Positions 11,061 to 19,633 are shown, counted from the first letter of the stretch. The stretch: 64,000 bases of DNA from Paenirhodobacter hankyongi (GCF_003664585.1 NZ_RCHI01000013.1:55028-119027), one strand, 5' to 3'. The notes: generated by a model not told the origin, from the letters alone. Numbers and translations are program-made.

Positions 11061-12065
11061 TTAGCCGTCGAAGTTGACACTTTCGATGAGCTTCAGTGCC
11101 GCCGGTCGCAGCTTCGCCACCTCGACAAGGCCAAGCGCGTCCGGGGTGAACTCGCCCCAGCTCTCGACCAGCGCCGAGCGCGGCACGCCGGGCTTCACCG
11201 GGAATTCGTTGTTGGTCTCGGCATAGATCCGCTGCGCCTCGTCCGAGGCCAGGAATTCCATCAGCTTCAGCGCCGCGTCCTTGTTCGGGGCGGATTTGGT
11301 CATCGCCACGCCCGAGATGTTCATGTGCGTGCCGCCGCCCTCGAACTTCGGGAAGACGATGCGCACCGCGGCGGCATAGTCCTTCTCGACCGGGTCGGCG
11401 ACCATCTGGCCCATGTAATAGGTATTGCCGAGCGAGATGTCGCATTCGCCGGCCCAGATCGACTTCACCTGGCTGCGGTCGTTGCCCTCGGGCTTCTTCG
11501 CGAGATTGGCCTTCACGCCCTCGAGCCAGGTCCGCGTTGCCTCCTCGCCGTGATGGGCGAGATAGGCCGCGGTCAGCGCGACGTTGTAATCGGCGGTGAA
11601 GGGGCGGGTGCAGATCCGGCCCTTCCACTTCGGATCGGCGAGATCCTCGTAGCTCGTCACCTCGCCGTCCTTCACCCGGTCGCGGCTGGCGTAGACGATG
11701 CGGGCACGGGTGGTCAGGCCGAACCACTGATGGCCCGGGTCGCGGAACTCGGCCGGGATCGCGGCGTCGAGCGCGGGATCCTCGACCGGCTGGGTGACGC
11801 CGGCATCGACCACCTGCATCAGTCGCGCGATATCGACGGTCATCACCAGATCGGCGGGCGAGCGCGCGCCCTCGGCCACCAGCCGCTCGACCATGCCCTT
11901 GTCGACGAAGGCGACGTTGACGTCGATGCCGGTCTCCTTGGTGAAGGCGTCGAAGAGCGGCTGCACCAGCTCGGGCTGGCGGTGCGAATAGACATTGACC
12001 TCCTCGGCCAGCGCCGGGGTGGCAGCGAGCGCCGTGGTCAGGGCCAGAAGGATGCGCGCGGTCAT
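11061..12065 (-). CDS. Ferric iron ABC transporter substrate-binding protein (FbpA/FutA type)
   Basis: 334 aa periplasmic binding protein. A Sec signal peptide covers about residues 1-20 (MTARILLALTTALAATPALA, cut before EEVNVYSHRQ). VYSHRQPELVQPLFDAFTKETGI is typical of iron-binding family 1 proteins, and the paired tyrosines in GNTYYMGQ are the usual ferric ligands. No permease or ATPase gene lies beside it, so it must work with components encoded elsewhere. AAAGGAG precedes the start. A TGA-N9-TCA sequence overlaps the leader (12069-12083), which could link it to iron control, but the motif is short. Confidence 0.88.
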   Translation of the reverse strand: MTARILLALTTALAATPALAEEVNVYSHRQPELVQPLFDAFTKETGIDVNVAFVDKGMVERLVAEGARSPADLVMTVDIARLMQVVDAGVTQPVEDPALDAAIPAEFRDPGHQWFGLTTRARIVYASRDRVKDGEVTSYEDLADPKWKGRICTRPFTADYNVALTAAYLAHHGEEATRTWLEGVKANLAKKPEGNDRSQVKSIWAGECDISLGNTYYMGQMVADPVEKDYAAAVRIVFPKFEGGGTHMNISGVAMTKSAPNKDAALKLMEFLASDEAQRIYAETNNEFPVKPGVPRSALVESWGEFTPDALGLVEVAKLRPAALKLIESVNFDG

Positions 12066-12068
12066 GGG

Positions 12069-12083
12069 TGACTCCTTTGGTCA
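12069..12083. promoter_or_regulatory. Possible iron-responsive box (TGA-N9-TCA)
   Basis: TGACTCCTTTGGTCA has the symmetry of the iron-responsive box reported for Rhodobacterales and rhizobia (RirA-type). It overlaps the ribosome-binding region of the iron-binding protein gene. Only six bases are fixed, so a chance match is quite possible. Confidence 0.25.
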
Positions 12084-12171
12084 GGTTTTGACGTTCTATG
12101 CCCGAGCGTGGCACAGGGGTCAATACCTGAGTGAAGAAATCGGGAATGCCGCGCGGGGCGACGCGGGCCGA

Positions 12172-12226
12172 GGGGGCGCTGCCCCCGCGGCTGCGCCGCC
12201 CCCCGAGGTCTTTGGGGCAAGATGAA
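12172..12226 (+). repeat. Intergenic repeat, copy 2
   Basis: Same block order as at 395-440: GGGGGCGCTGCCCCCGC, then an inserted GGCTGCGCCG segment, then CCCCCCGAGGTCTTTGGGG and CAAGATGAA. It lies immediately beyond the stop of the ABC-F gene that ends at 12237. Confidence 0.6.
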
Positions 12227-12236
12227 TGGCTGGGGC

Positions 12237-14093
12237 TCAGCCGGCCGCGACGGCGGTCTCGAGCGCCTCGAGGGCGGCCATCCACAGTTCCTCGGCGCGG
12301 GTCATCGCGTCGCGCGCCTCGGCATGCTTGCGCAGCCACTTGTCACGCTCGGCTGCGCGGGAGGCGTCGTAAAGCTCTGGGTCTGACAGCTTTTCGTCCA
12401 GCTTTTCAAGCATTTCCGCAAGCTTGTTCACGCGTTCCTCGCATTTGCGCGCCTCCGCGCGCAGGGCAAGGATGGCGTCGCGCGAGGGGCGCGCGGGCTT
12501 GTCCTTCGGCTTCGGTGCGGGCTTGTCCGCCGGATCGCCCGCCAGCAGCTCGGCGCGGTATTGCTCGAGATCGCCGCCATAGGGGGCAACGGCGCCGCCC
12601 TTCACCAGCCACAGCCGGTCCGCGGCCAGGCTGAGCAGGTGCATGTCATGGCTGACCAGAACCACCGCGCCCGAATAGGCGGTCAGCGCCTCGACCAGCG
12701 CCTCGCGGCTTTCGATGTCGAGGTGGTTCGTCGGTTCGTCGAGGATCAGCAGATGCGGCGCGTCGATCGTGGCCAGCAGCAGCGACAGGCGCGCCTTCTG
12801 ACCGCCCGAGAGCTTGCGCACGATGGTCTCGGCCTGATCGGCAAAAAGACCGAAGCCCGCCAGGCGCGCGCGCAGCTTCGTCTGCGCCTCCTCGGGGCGA
12901 AGACGCTGCAGATGGGTGAGCGGCGTCGCGTCGAGGTCGAGCTCGTCGACCTGGTGCTGGGCGAAATAGCCGATGCGCAGCTTCGAGGAGCGGGTGATCG
13001 AGCCCTCGGAGGCCTCAAGCTTGCCGGCGAGCAGCTTGGACAGGGTGGATTTCCCCTCGCCGTTGCGGCCCAGCAGCGCGATCCGGTCGTCCTGGTCGAT
13101 GCGCAGCGACAGACGGCGCAGCACCGGCTTGCCGCCATAGCCGACGGCCGCGCCCTCCATCGCGATGATCGGCGGGTTCAGTGCCTCGGGCGCGGGGAAG
13201 GAGAAGGCGACCTTCGCCGCCTCTTCGGGGGCGGTGATCGGCTCCATCTTTTCCAGCATCTTGACCCGGGCCTGGGCCTGGGCGGCCTTGGTGGCCTTCG
13301 CCTTGAAGCGGTCGACGAAGCTTTGCAGATGGGCGCGGCGGGCGTCCTGCTTCTTCGCCTCGGCCACCAGGGCGGCGCGGGCGGCAGCGCGCTGGCGGGC
13401 GAACTGGTCGTAGGGGCCCTGCCACAGCGTCAGCTTGCGGTTCTCGAGATGCAGGATCGAGCCGACGGCGCGGTTCAGAAGTTCCCGGTCGTGGCTGATG
13501 ATGATCACCGTATGCGGGTATTTCACCAGATAGCTTTCGAGCCAGAGCGCGCCCTCGAGGTCGAGGTAGTTGGTCGGCTCGTCAAGCAGCAGCAGGTCGG
13601 GCTGGGCAAAGAGCACGCCCGCCAGCGCCACGCGCATCCGCCAGCCGCCGGAGAAATCCGAGCAGGGGCGGCGTTGCGCCTCGGCGTCGAAGCCGAGCCC
13701 CTTCAGGATCGCCGAGGCGCGGCCCTCGGCCGACCAGGCGTCGATATCGGCGAGCCGGGTCTGGATCTCGGCGATGCGGTGCGGGTCGGTGGCGTGGGCG
13801 GCCTCGTCCATCAGCGCGGCGCGCTCGGTATCGGCGGCGAGCACGGTGTCGATGAGCGAGGTCGAGGAGGAGGGCACCTCCTGCGCCACACCGCCGATGC
13901 GGGCCTGCGACGGCAGGCTGATCTCGCCGCTTTCCAGCGCGAGTTCGCCCCGGATCAGGCGGAAGAGCGTGGTCTTGCCCGCGCCGTTCGCGCCGACGAG
14001 GCCGACCTTGTGGCCGTCGGGAATGGTGGCAGAGGCGCCCTCGAACAGTGGGCGGCCCTCGACGGCATAGGTGATGGTGTCGATCTTCAGCAT
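12237..14093 (-). CDS. ABC-F family ATPase (YheS/Uup-like)
   Basis: 618 aa cytoplasmic protein with two ABC domains and no membrane part, the hallmark of ABC-F translation factors that act at the ribosomal E site. Domain 1: Walker A GANGAGKTT (about 34-42), signature SDFSGGWRMRVALAG, Walker B LLLLDEPTNYLD. A charged linker (residues about 235-275) joins it to domain 2: GRNGEGKST, LSGGQKARLSLLLA, LLILDEPTNHLDIES. A C-terminal extension from about 530 (PKPKDKPARPSRDAILALRAEARKCE region) looks like a coiled coil. Both Walker B Glu residues are present. The exact subfamily (YheS or Uup) is not certain. Confidence 0.9.
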   Translation of the reverse strand: MLKIDTITYAVEGRPLFEGASATIPDGHKVGLVGANGAGKTTLFRLIRGELALESGEISLPSQARIGGVAQEVPSSSTSLIDTVLAADTERAALMDEAAHATDPHRIAEIQTRLADIDAWSAEGRASAILKGLGFDAEAQRRPCSDFSGGWRMRVALAGVLFAQPDLLLLDEPTNYLDLEGALWLESYLVKYPHTVIIISHDRELLNRAVGSILHLENRKLTLWQGPYDQFARQRAAARAALVAEAKKQDARRAHLQSFVDRFKAKATKAAQAQARVKMLEKMEPITAPEEAAKVAFSFPAPEALNPPIIAMEGAAVGYGGKPVLRRLSLRIDQDDRIALLGRNGEGKSTLSKLLAGKLEASEGSITRSSKLRIGYFAQHQVDELDLDATPLTHLQRLRPEEAQTKLRARLAGFGLFADQAETIVRKLSGGQKARLSLLLATIDAPHLLILDEPTNHLDIESREALVEALTAYSGAVVLVSHDMHLLSLAADRLWLVKGGAVAPYGGDLEQYRAELLAGDPADKPAPKPKDKPARPSRDAILALRAEARKCEERVNKLAEMLEKLDEKLSDPELYDASRAAERDKWLRKHAEARDAMTRAEELWMAALEALETAVAAG

Positions 14094-14307
14094 GGCCGAG
14101 CCATGCCCGAGCGGCGCGCGCGCGTCAACGGGGCGCGCGGGGGCGGCTTGCGCGAAATGGCGTGGCTGTCATGCAGATATCGCGTTTTGCCGCGATACCT
14201 GCCCGAAAGACGGGGTTTTCAACGCCGATTCCCCATGCTAGCAGGCGCCAGACCAAAACCTGACCGGGTGGACAGCCCCCCGGTCCCCTCCCAGAAAGGC
14301 TTCCCTC

Positions 14308-14730
14308 ATGGCCATCGAACGCACCCTCAGCATCATCAAGCCCGATGCGACCCGCCGCAACCTGACCGGCAAGATCAACGCCAAGTTCGAGGAAGCGGGC
14401 CTGCGCATCGTCGCGCAGAAGCGCATCCGTCTGTCGCTCGAGCAGGCCGGCAAGTTCTACGAAGTGCACAAGGACCGTCCGTTCTACGGCGAACTGTGCG
14501 AATTCATGGCGTCGGAGCCGGTCGTCGTGCAGGTGCTCGAGGGCGAAGGCGCGATCGCGAAGAACCGCGAAGTGATGGGCGCCACCAACCCGGCGAACGC
14601 CGCCGACGGCACCATCCGCAAGGAATTCGCGCTGTCGATGGGCGAGAACTCGGTGCACGGCTCGGACGCGCCGGAAACCGCCGCGGTCGAGATCGCCTAC
14701 TTCTTCTCGGGCCTCGAACTGGTCGGCTGA
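14308..14730 (+). CDS. ndk: Nucleoside diphosphate kinase
   Basis: 140 aa, standard length. Transfers the terminal phosphate of NTPs to NDPs through a phospho-histidine. [20 protein letters not shown] opens the protein. The active-site His lies in [13 protein letters not shown] (about residue 117), and the [11 protein letters not shown] and [18 protein letters not shown] blocks are intact. Its codon use (many GAAs and AAGs, strong C-endings) fits a highly expressed gene. The 214-base region upstream, divergent from the ABC-F gene, must contain its promoter, but I see no convincing consensus there. Confidence 0.97.
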   Translation: MAIERTLSIIKPDATRRNLTGKINAKFEEAGLRIVAQKRIRLSLEQAGKFYEVHKDRPFYGELCEFMASEPVVVQVLEGEGAIAKNREVMGATNPANAADGTIRKEFALSMGENSVHGSDAPETAAVEIAYFFSGLELVG

Positions 14731-14752
14731 GCCGGATCCGGTTTGTGGCGCC

Positions 14753-15109
14753 TCAGCGCCGCAGCCCCACGCCAATCTCGTCAAGGGCCGCTTCCAGCCG
14801 GAGGCGGCCCTTGTCCTGTCCGGCGCCACCCGCTGAGGGGGCGCGGGCCGCGGCCTTGATCGCGTCGAAGCGCAGCCGCAGCGCGTCCTTCTCGGCGCCG
14901 CGGCAATCGTTCCAGGGGCGGCCCTGCAGCGCCATCACCAGCGCGTAATAACCGATGAAATGGGGCGGGTTGCCGGCCGCCAGCCAGGCCGAATAGGCGG
15001 CGTCGGCGCCGATCTCGATCAGCGTCTCGGCATCGGGGATACCGGCGCGCGCGAAGCCCTCCGCGGTGGCGGGGCCGATGCCGGAGATGTCGGTGAGGGG
15101 GCGGGGCAT
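14753..15109 (-). CDS. TfoX C-terminal domain-like helix-hairpin-helix protein
   Basis: 118 aa. RPLTDISGIGPATAEGFARAGI is a helix-hairpin-helix motif of the kind found in the TfoX C-terminal domain, followed by DAETLIEIGADAAYSAWLAAG and FIGYYALVMALQGRPWND, which also fit that family. There is no TfoX N-terminal domain here. Its role is unknown; related domains bind DNA or proteins. Start ATG 15109 opens at the motif. Convergent with ndk, 22 bases away. Confidence 0.75.
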   Translation of the reverse strand: MPRPLTDISGIGPATAEGFARAGIPDAETLIEIGADAAYSAWLAAGNPPHFIGYYALVMALQGRPWNDCRGAEKDALRLRFDAIKAAARAPSAGGAGQDKGRLRLEAALDEIGVGLRR

Positions 15110-15231
15110 GGCAGGCTCCTGCGCAAGATGGCGCAGTCTCGCCGAAGGGGCGCCGGGGCACAAGCCGCCGGGAACGGCGCCGCGGGTCTGGCGGGCGCAG
15201 GCAGGAGCCCGCGCGCGCCCGAGTCAGGCGG

Positions 15232-15366
15232 TCAGATCGCCGCCCAGTCGGTGATCTTCACCGGTGCGCCCTGCTGCACGACCGGGGTCGACTGGGCCTG
15301 CTGCTGCGGGGCGGGTTGCGCGGACGGGGCCGGTTGGGCTGCGCCCGACTGTTGCGTGCTCTGCAT
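15232..15366 (-). CDS. Small Gln/Pro-rich protein, 44 aa
   Basis: Reads MQSTQQSGAAQPAPSAQPAP, then QQQAQSTPVVQQGAPVKITDWAAI. It is low-complexity and probably disordered except for the C-terminal VKITDWAAI. The ATG at 15366 has GAGG seven bases upstream; ATG 15378 in the same frame is an alternative. I do not recognise a function. It lies downstream of nsrR on the same strand, about 130 bases away, under an inverted repeat (15371-15407). Confidence 0.45.
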   Translation of the reverse strand: MQSTQQSGAAQPAPSAQPAPQQQAQSTPVVQQGAPVKITDWAAI

Positions 15367-15370
15367 CTCT

Positions 15371-15407
15371 TGCCTCATGCAACGCCGACATGCCTCGACA
15401 TGAGGCA
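15371..15407. promoter_or_regulatory. Inverted repeat TGCCTCATG-N19-CATGAGGCA
   Basis: Two perfect 9-base arms flank 19 bases in the leader of the small Gln/Pro-rich gene, and a second GCCTC copy inside the spacer allows an alternative stem. It could be an operator or an RNA hairpin close to the start codon; there is no further evidence. Confidence 0.35.
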
Positions 15408-15499
15408 GTTTGAAAACGGCGAGACGTTGGCGGGAGGTAGGCTGGCGCGCGCATCCGGTCAAGCGAAGTCGCGCGTTCGGGGCCGGGCTCGCGAGGATG

Positions 15500-16003
15500 T
15501 TACAGCCCGGCCACGGCCTGGTCGGGGCTCTGCCCCTGCGGCCGGCCGCACAGCGAGATCGTGCGCTCGGCGGGCAGGCTCAGCAGCCGGTCGAGCGCGG
15601 CATTGTCGGCGACGAGATCGGCGAGCGTGCAGCTGTCGAGCGAGGCATAGAAGGCCTCGAGCGCCTTGCCGAGGGCCACGCGGAACAGGCAGGCCTCGCT
15701 CAGCGGGCAGGTGTTTGCCTCGGCGTCGAAGCATTCGGCGAAGGGCAGGGTGGCCTCGAAGGCGCGCAGCACCTCGCCGACGCCGATCTCGGCCATCGGC
15801 CGCGCCAGCCGCAGCCCGCCCGAGCGGCCGCGCTGCGTCTCGATGAAGCCGCGCTGCGCGAGGGTGTTGACGACCTGCGCGAGGTGGTTTTCCGAGGCGT
15901 TGCAGGCGGCGGCGATCTCGTGCTTGCGCACGATCCGGCCGGGATTGACCGCACAGCACATCAGCGTGCGCATGGCCAGGTTGGTTCGCGTCGTCAGTCT
16001 CAT
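15500..16003 (-). CDS. nsrR: Rrf2-family regulator, NsrR-like nitric oxide sensor
   Basis: 167 aa. The N-terminal winged helix starts MRLTTRTNLAMRTLMCCAVN, with a recognition region near ENHLAQVVNTLAQRGF and the GRSGGLRLARP wing. Three cysteines at 91, 99 and 105 (ECFDAEANTCPLSEACLF) are placed as the iron-sulfur ligands of NsrR. ALEAFYASLDSCTLADLVADN also fits NsrR better than IscR or RirA. NsrR represses NO-detoxifying genes until NO damages the cluster. No NO dioxygenase or reductase gene is beside it, so the targets are elsewhere. An FNR-type box lies 51 bases upstream of its start. Confidence 0.8.
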   Translation of the reverse strand: MRLTTRTNLAMRTLMCCAVNPGRIVRKHEIAAACNASENHLAQVVNTLAQRGFIETQRGRSGGLRLARPMAEIGVGEVLRAFEATLPFAECFDAEANTCPLSEACLFRVALGKALEAFYASLDSCTLADLVADNAALDRLLSLPAERTISLCGRPQGQSPDQAVAGL

Positions 16004-16053
16004 GGCAAGGCCCTCTGTTCAGCATCCCATAGGCGAAACCGGGCCGGCGCGAT

Positions 16054-16067
16054 TTGACCCAGATCAG
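16054..16067. promoter_or_regulatory. FNR/DNR-like box upstream of nsrR
   Basis: TTGACCCAGATCAG is a near match to TTGAT-N4-ATCAA, the site of FNR/Nnr-type regulators. It lies 51 bases before the nsrR start, a place suited to oxygen or NO control. Confidence 0.4.
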
Positions 16068-16078
16068 ATATCCGCGAT

Positions 16079-16101
16079 GCATGATTTTTTCGGGGTCATG
16101 C
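16079..16101. promoter_or_regulatory. Inverted repeat GCATGA-N11-TCATGC upstream of nsrR
   Basis: Perfect 6-base arms with 11 bases between them, the same overall length as many NsrR operators, which also contain ATGCAT-like arms. It may be an autoregulatory NsrR site. The match is inferred from symmetry only. Confidence 0.3.
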
Positions 16102-16276
16102 GTCTCTCCAACTGCCCGCGCCTCTATTCTCCCAAGACAGGCTCAAACGGGCAGCGGACAGATTTCGACCTCCTGTCCCGGCGTCTCTATGCTTCGCCAC
16201 TGGCATTCGCCGCGCCCCTCAGGCTATGCTCATTGACGGGTTACGCCTTCATCTGATTTCTGCCGGAGCATGTGAT

Positions 16277-16753
16277 ATGAAGAACCACGAATTCCCTTTT
16301 CAGCAGGGTGATCTTGACTGGTTGTGCAGTCTCTATGCCACGATCAACCTGATGCACCTTCAGAAGGATATCGACGGCATTGAGGATGCCGGAATAAAGT
16401 TCAACGAACTTCTTCAGTATGTTGCGACGAACGGCGACCTGTTCCGGACAATCACGGAAGGGGTGTACCGCGCCGATGTCATCGAGTTCCTGAGCCATTT
16501 CGACTATAAGGCCAAGCGTTTCGTCAAGCCGACGCCAGAGGAAATCGTCGAACATTCGACAGATGGGGCGATCATCTACCTCAAGCGCCCGGACGGCTTC
16601 GACCACTACACCGCGATCCGCACTGTGGGCGGTCTTGGCAAGATCGAGCTTTTCGATAGCTATGGCTTCAAGAAAATCCAATGCAGAGACGGGGCATGGT
16701 TCCTCGATGATGGGGAAATCGAGATCCTGAACCTTTACACGGCGAAGAAGTGA
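16277..16753 (+). CDS. Papain-like cysteine peptidase homologue, 158 aa, probably acquired
   Basis: Reads MKNHEFPFQQGDLDWLCSLY at the start. Gln10 and Cys17 have papain-type order, GFDHYTAIR offers His110 and LFDSYG offers Asp127, about the right distance from the His for a Cys-His-Asp triad. The chain is short and has no signal peptide, propeptide or membrane part. Base composition is unlike its neighbours: bases 16261-16320 hold 29 G/C of 60. It stands alone between nsrR and agmatinase with no mobile gene next to it. It could be a toxin, effector or defence-related peptidase, or a transglutaminase-like fold. I do not know a characterised relative. Confidence 0.6.
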   Translation: MKNHEFPFQQGDLDWLCSLYATINLMHLQKDIDGIEDAGIKFNELLQYVATNGDLFRTITEGVYRADVIEFLSHFDYKAKRFVKPTPEEIVEHSTDGAIIYLKRPDGFDHYTAIRTVGGLGKIELFDSYGFKKIQCRDGAWFLDDGEIEILNLYTAKK

Positions 16754-16929
16754 GCGAACTCGTCGCGCATCTTTCGGGTGTCTTGGTATTTTAGACCTTC
16801 GCGACCTTATGGTGCACCGCTGTCGTCATTTGGGCGATCTTTGCTGCCCCCAACCCACGCCTGCCCCTGCGCCCATGCTTGACCTTTTGCCACCGTCGGT
16901 TCAGCTAGGGCGCGAGACAGGAGAAGCAG

Positions 16930-17898
16930 ATGGCACTCGAGGACGCGAAGACCCAGGTCGACATGGCTTTCACCCGTGCGGAGGCGCGCGGGCTGGCCTT
17001 CGAGAACACCTTCGGCGGTGCCACGAGCTTCCTGCGCCGGCGCTATACCAAGGATCTGACCGGGGTCGATCTGGCGGTGACCGGCGTGCCCTTCGACCAG
17101 GCGGTGACGAACCGGCCCGGCACCCGCTTCGGGCCGCGCGCGATCCGCGAGGCCTCGGCGCTGCAGGCGCCCGACGCGCCCTTCGGCTGGGGTTATGATC
17201 CGCTCTCCGAGATGACCGTCGTCGATTACGGCGATCTGGCCTTCGACTATGCCCACACGCCGTCCTTCCCGGGCCGGGTCGAGGCGCATGTCGCGGGCAT
17301 CCTCGCCGCCGGGGCGGGCAGCATCACGCTCGGCGGCGATCATTTCATCACCTTGCCGATCCTGCGCGCCTATGCCGCGAAATTCGGCCCCGTGGCGCTG
17401 ATCCAGTTCGACGCCCATTCCGACACCTGGGCCGATGACGACATGAGCCGGATCGACCACGGCACCTTCCTCTACAAGGCGTTGAAGACCGGGGTGGTGG
17501 CGCCCGGGACCACCGTCTCGGTCGGCATCCGCACCGACAACCCCGACACCTGCGGCGTCACCATCCTCGACGCGCCCTTCGTGCATCAGGCGGGCGTGGC
17601 CGAGACCGTGGCGCGGATCAAGGCGGTGGTGGGCGATCGGCCCTGCTACATCACCTTCGACATCGACTGCCTCGATCCGGCCTTTGCGCCCGGCACCGGC
17701 ACCCCGGTCTGGGGCGGACTGGCCTCGTGGCAGGCGGCGGCGATCCTGCGCGGGCTCGCCGGCATCAATCTGGTCGGCGGCGACGTGGTCGAGGTCTCGC
17801 CGCCCTATGACACCACCGGCGCCACCGCGATCGCCGGCGCCCATGTGGCGATGGAGCTGATCGCGCTTTACGGCTGGACCCGCCGGGGGCGCGCATGA
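16930..17898 (+). CDS. speB: Agmatinase / ureohydrolase
   Basis: 322 aa. Binuclear manganese enzyme that hydrolyses agmatine to putrescine and urea. The metal ligands are visible: GGDHF (His), QFDAHSDTW (Asp-x-His-x-x-x-Asp) and TFDIDCLDPAFAPGTGTP (Asp-x-Asp with the substrate loop). VPFDQAVTNRPGTRFGPRAIREAS is the usual N-terminal block. AGGAGAAGCAG precedes ATG 16930. The stop overlaps the next gene by four bases, so the two are translated together. Related guanidinobutyrases share these motifs, so the substrate is likely but not certain. Confidence 0.88.
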   Translation: MALEDAKTQVDMAFTRAEARGLAFENTFGGATSFLRRRYTKDLTGVDLAVTGVPFDQAVTNRPGTRFGPRAIREASALQAPDAPFGWGYDPLSEMTVVDYGDLAFDYAHTPSFPGRVEAHVAGILAAGAGSITLGGDHFITLPILRAYAAKFGPVALIQFDAHSDTWADDDMSRIDHGTFLYKALKTGVVAPGTTVSVGIRTDNPDTCGVTILDAPFVHQAGVAETVARIKAVVGDRPCYITFDIDCLDPAFAPGTGTPVWGGLASWQAAAILRGLAGINLVGGDVVEVSPPYDTTGATAIAGAHVAMELIALYGWTRRGRA

Positions 17899-18320
17899 TC
17901 CTGCGCCTCGTCGCCGCGCTTCTCCTGCTTGCCGTGCTCGGGCTCGGGGCCTGGGTCCGGCTCGCGCCGCTGCCGGCCGATCTCTATCACCGGATGGATT
18001 CGGCGCATGGGGTGGGCGACTGGCCGGCGCCGGGCGGCTTCGAGGCGGTGCGGCAGGTGACCGAGCCGAAGGCGACGCTGGCGGCGCTGGTGACCGTGGT
18101 CGAGGCGACGCCGCGCACTGCGCTGATCGAGGGCAGCGTCGAGGAGGGGCTGGTCACCGTCGTCACCCGCTCGGCCCTCTGGGGCCTGCCCGACATCTCC
18201 AATCTCTGGATCGAGGGGGACCGCGTGCATGTGCGCGGTCATCTCATTTTCGGGCCTTTCGATTTCGGCGGCAACCGCAGCCGGATCGAGGGCTGGCTTG
18301 CCCGCGCCGGGGTGCACTGA
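17895..18320 (+). CDS. DUF1499 family protein
   Basis: 141 aa. An N-terminal hydrophobic helix (residues about 2-21) works as a signal or anchor. The rest carries the DUF1499 pattern, including TRSALWGLPDISNLWIE and a C-terminal RSRIEGWLARAGVH in place of the common arginine-rich end. The function of the family is unknown; it is found in many alphaproteobacteria. ATGA overlap with the agmatinase gene marks a two-gene operon. Confidence 0.75.
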   Translation: MILRLVAALLLLAVLGLGAWVRLAPLPADLYHRMDSAHGVGDWPAPGGFEAVRQVTEPKATLAALVTVVEATPRTALIEGSVEEGLVTVVTRSALWGLPDISNLWIEGDRVHVRGHLIFGPFDFGGNRSRIEGWLARAGVH

Positions 18321-18438
18321 GCGGGACGGGCGGCTGTTGCGGCAAGGGCACGCCGCGCCGCGCTTTCGGCGGCCTTGTCTTGCAGCGCGGGGGCCACGCC
18401 CCTATCTCCAGCGCAGCGAGACTGCGAGGCAAGCCATC

Positions 18439-19476
18439 ATGCGCGACCTGTATCATTACTTCCGGTGGGCCTTTGTGCTGACGGGGGTGGGGCTCGCGCT
18501 CGCCTTCTGGCTGGGCTGGGGCTATTCGCACAGCGCGGCGGGCGCGCTTTCGTTCCTGCTGATCGCCGCCGTGCTGGCGGTGCTCGAGGTCTCGCTCTCC
18601 TTCGACAACGCGATCGTCAACGCGAACCGGCTGAAGGACATGAGCCCCGCCTGGCAGCACCGCTTCCTGACCTGGGGCATCATCATCGCCGTCTTCGGCA
18701 TGCGCATCCTGTTCCCGCTGCTGATCGTGGTGATCGCCGCCGGCATCGGCCCGCTCCAGGCGCTCGATCTCGCCGCCACGCGCCCCGCCGAATACGCCCG
18801 CATCGTCGGCTCGGCCCATGTCTCGATCGCGGCCTTCGGCGGCGCGTTCCTGATGATGGTGGCGCTGACCTATTTCATCGACGAGGGCAAGGAGATCGAC
18901 TGGATCGCCGCGCTCGAGCGCCGGCTGCGTGCCTGCGCCTCGATCCGCGGGCTCGAGATCGGCTTCGTGCTGGCGGTGGTGCTGCTCTTCGTGTGGCTGC
19001 TGCCGCCGCGCACCGAGGGCAACTTCCTCTTTGCCGCGGTGGCGGGGCTCCTGACCTTTCTCGCCGTCGAGGTGCTCGGCCAGGTGCTCGACCGCGCTTC
19101 GCTCGCCGCCGACACAGCGCGGGCGGGCTTTGGCGCCTTCCTCTATCTCGAGGTGCTCGATGCCTCGTTCAGCTTCGACGGGGTGATCGGCGCCTTCGCG
19201 CTGACCCAGAACCTGTTCCTGATCGCCATCGGCCTTGGCATCGGTGCGCTTTACGTGCGCTCGATGACGATCATGCTGGTCGAGAAGAACACCCTGGCCG
19301 AGTTCCGCTATCTCGAACACGGTGCCTTCTGGTCGATCCTGATCCTCAGCCTCATCATGTTCCTGCAGACGATGATGCATGTGCCCGAGGTCATCACCGG
19401 CCTTCTGGGTGCGGCGCTGATCGGGCTGGCCTTCTTCTCCTCGCTGCGCTTCCGCCGCCACCACGAAGCGGCCTGA
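18439..19476 (+). CDS. DUF475 (TerC-like) integral membrane protein
   Basis: 345 aa with about nine membrane helices. Two acidic motifs in helices, EVSLSFDNAIVNANRLKDMS (about 50-69) and VLDASFSFDGVIGAFALT (about 237-254), are the paired metal-binding signatures of the TerC/DUF475 group, which is linked to metal-ion export or tellurium resistance. FIDEGKEIDWI precedes a basic loop. Start ATG 18439 (MRDLYHYFRW) follows GCGAGGCAAGCC. It is 118 bases after DUF1499 and has its own leader. Confidence 0.85.
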   Translation: MRDLYHYFRWAFVLTGVGLALAFWLGWGYSHSAAGALSFLLIAAVLAVLEVSLSFDNAIVNANRLKDMSPAWQHRFLTWGIIIAVFGMRILFPLLIVVIAAGIGPLQALDLAATRPAEYARIVGSAHVSIAAFGGAFLMMVALTYFIDEGKEIDWIAALERRLRACASIRGLEIGFVLAVVLLFVWLLPPRTEGNFLFAAVAGLLTFLAVEVLGQVLDRASLAADTARAGFGAFLYLEVLDASFSFDGVIGAFALTQNLFLIAIGLGIGALYVRSMTIMLVEKNTLAEFRYLEHGAFWSILILSLIMFLQTMMHVPEVITGLLGAALIGLAFFSSLRFRRHHEAA

Positions 19477-19633
19477 GCGCGCCTGCCGTCCTGGCAAGCC
19501 GGGGTTGCCGCAACGGCAGATTCCGCCACCCGCTGGCCATCGCGCGGCTCGACACCGACACGGGGGCAGGCCACAGTCCGGGCCGAGGACGAATCCGCCG
19601 GGCCGCCCGCCCGCCGGAAACCGAGGAGATCCC

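Noticed and set aside
12561..14948. Very long open frame on the plus strand opposite the ABC-F gene
   Set aside because: It is antisense to a gene with full ABC motifs; its protein is Arg/Ala/Gly-rich without domains, as expected from high-GC codon mirror effects. The same holds for long frames opposite tyrS, the Mo subunit, malQ, enolase and the TRAP genes.
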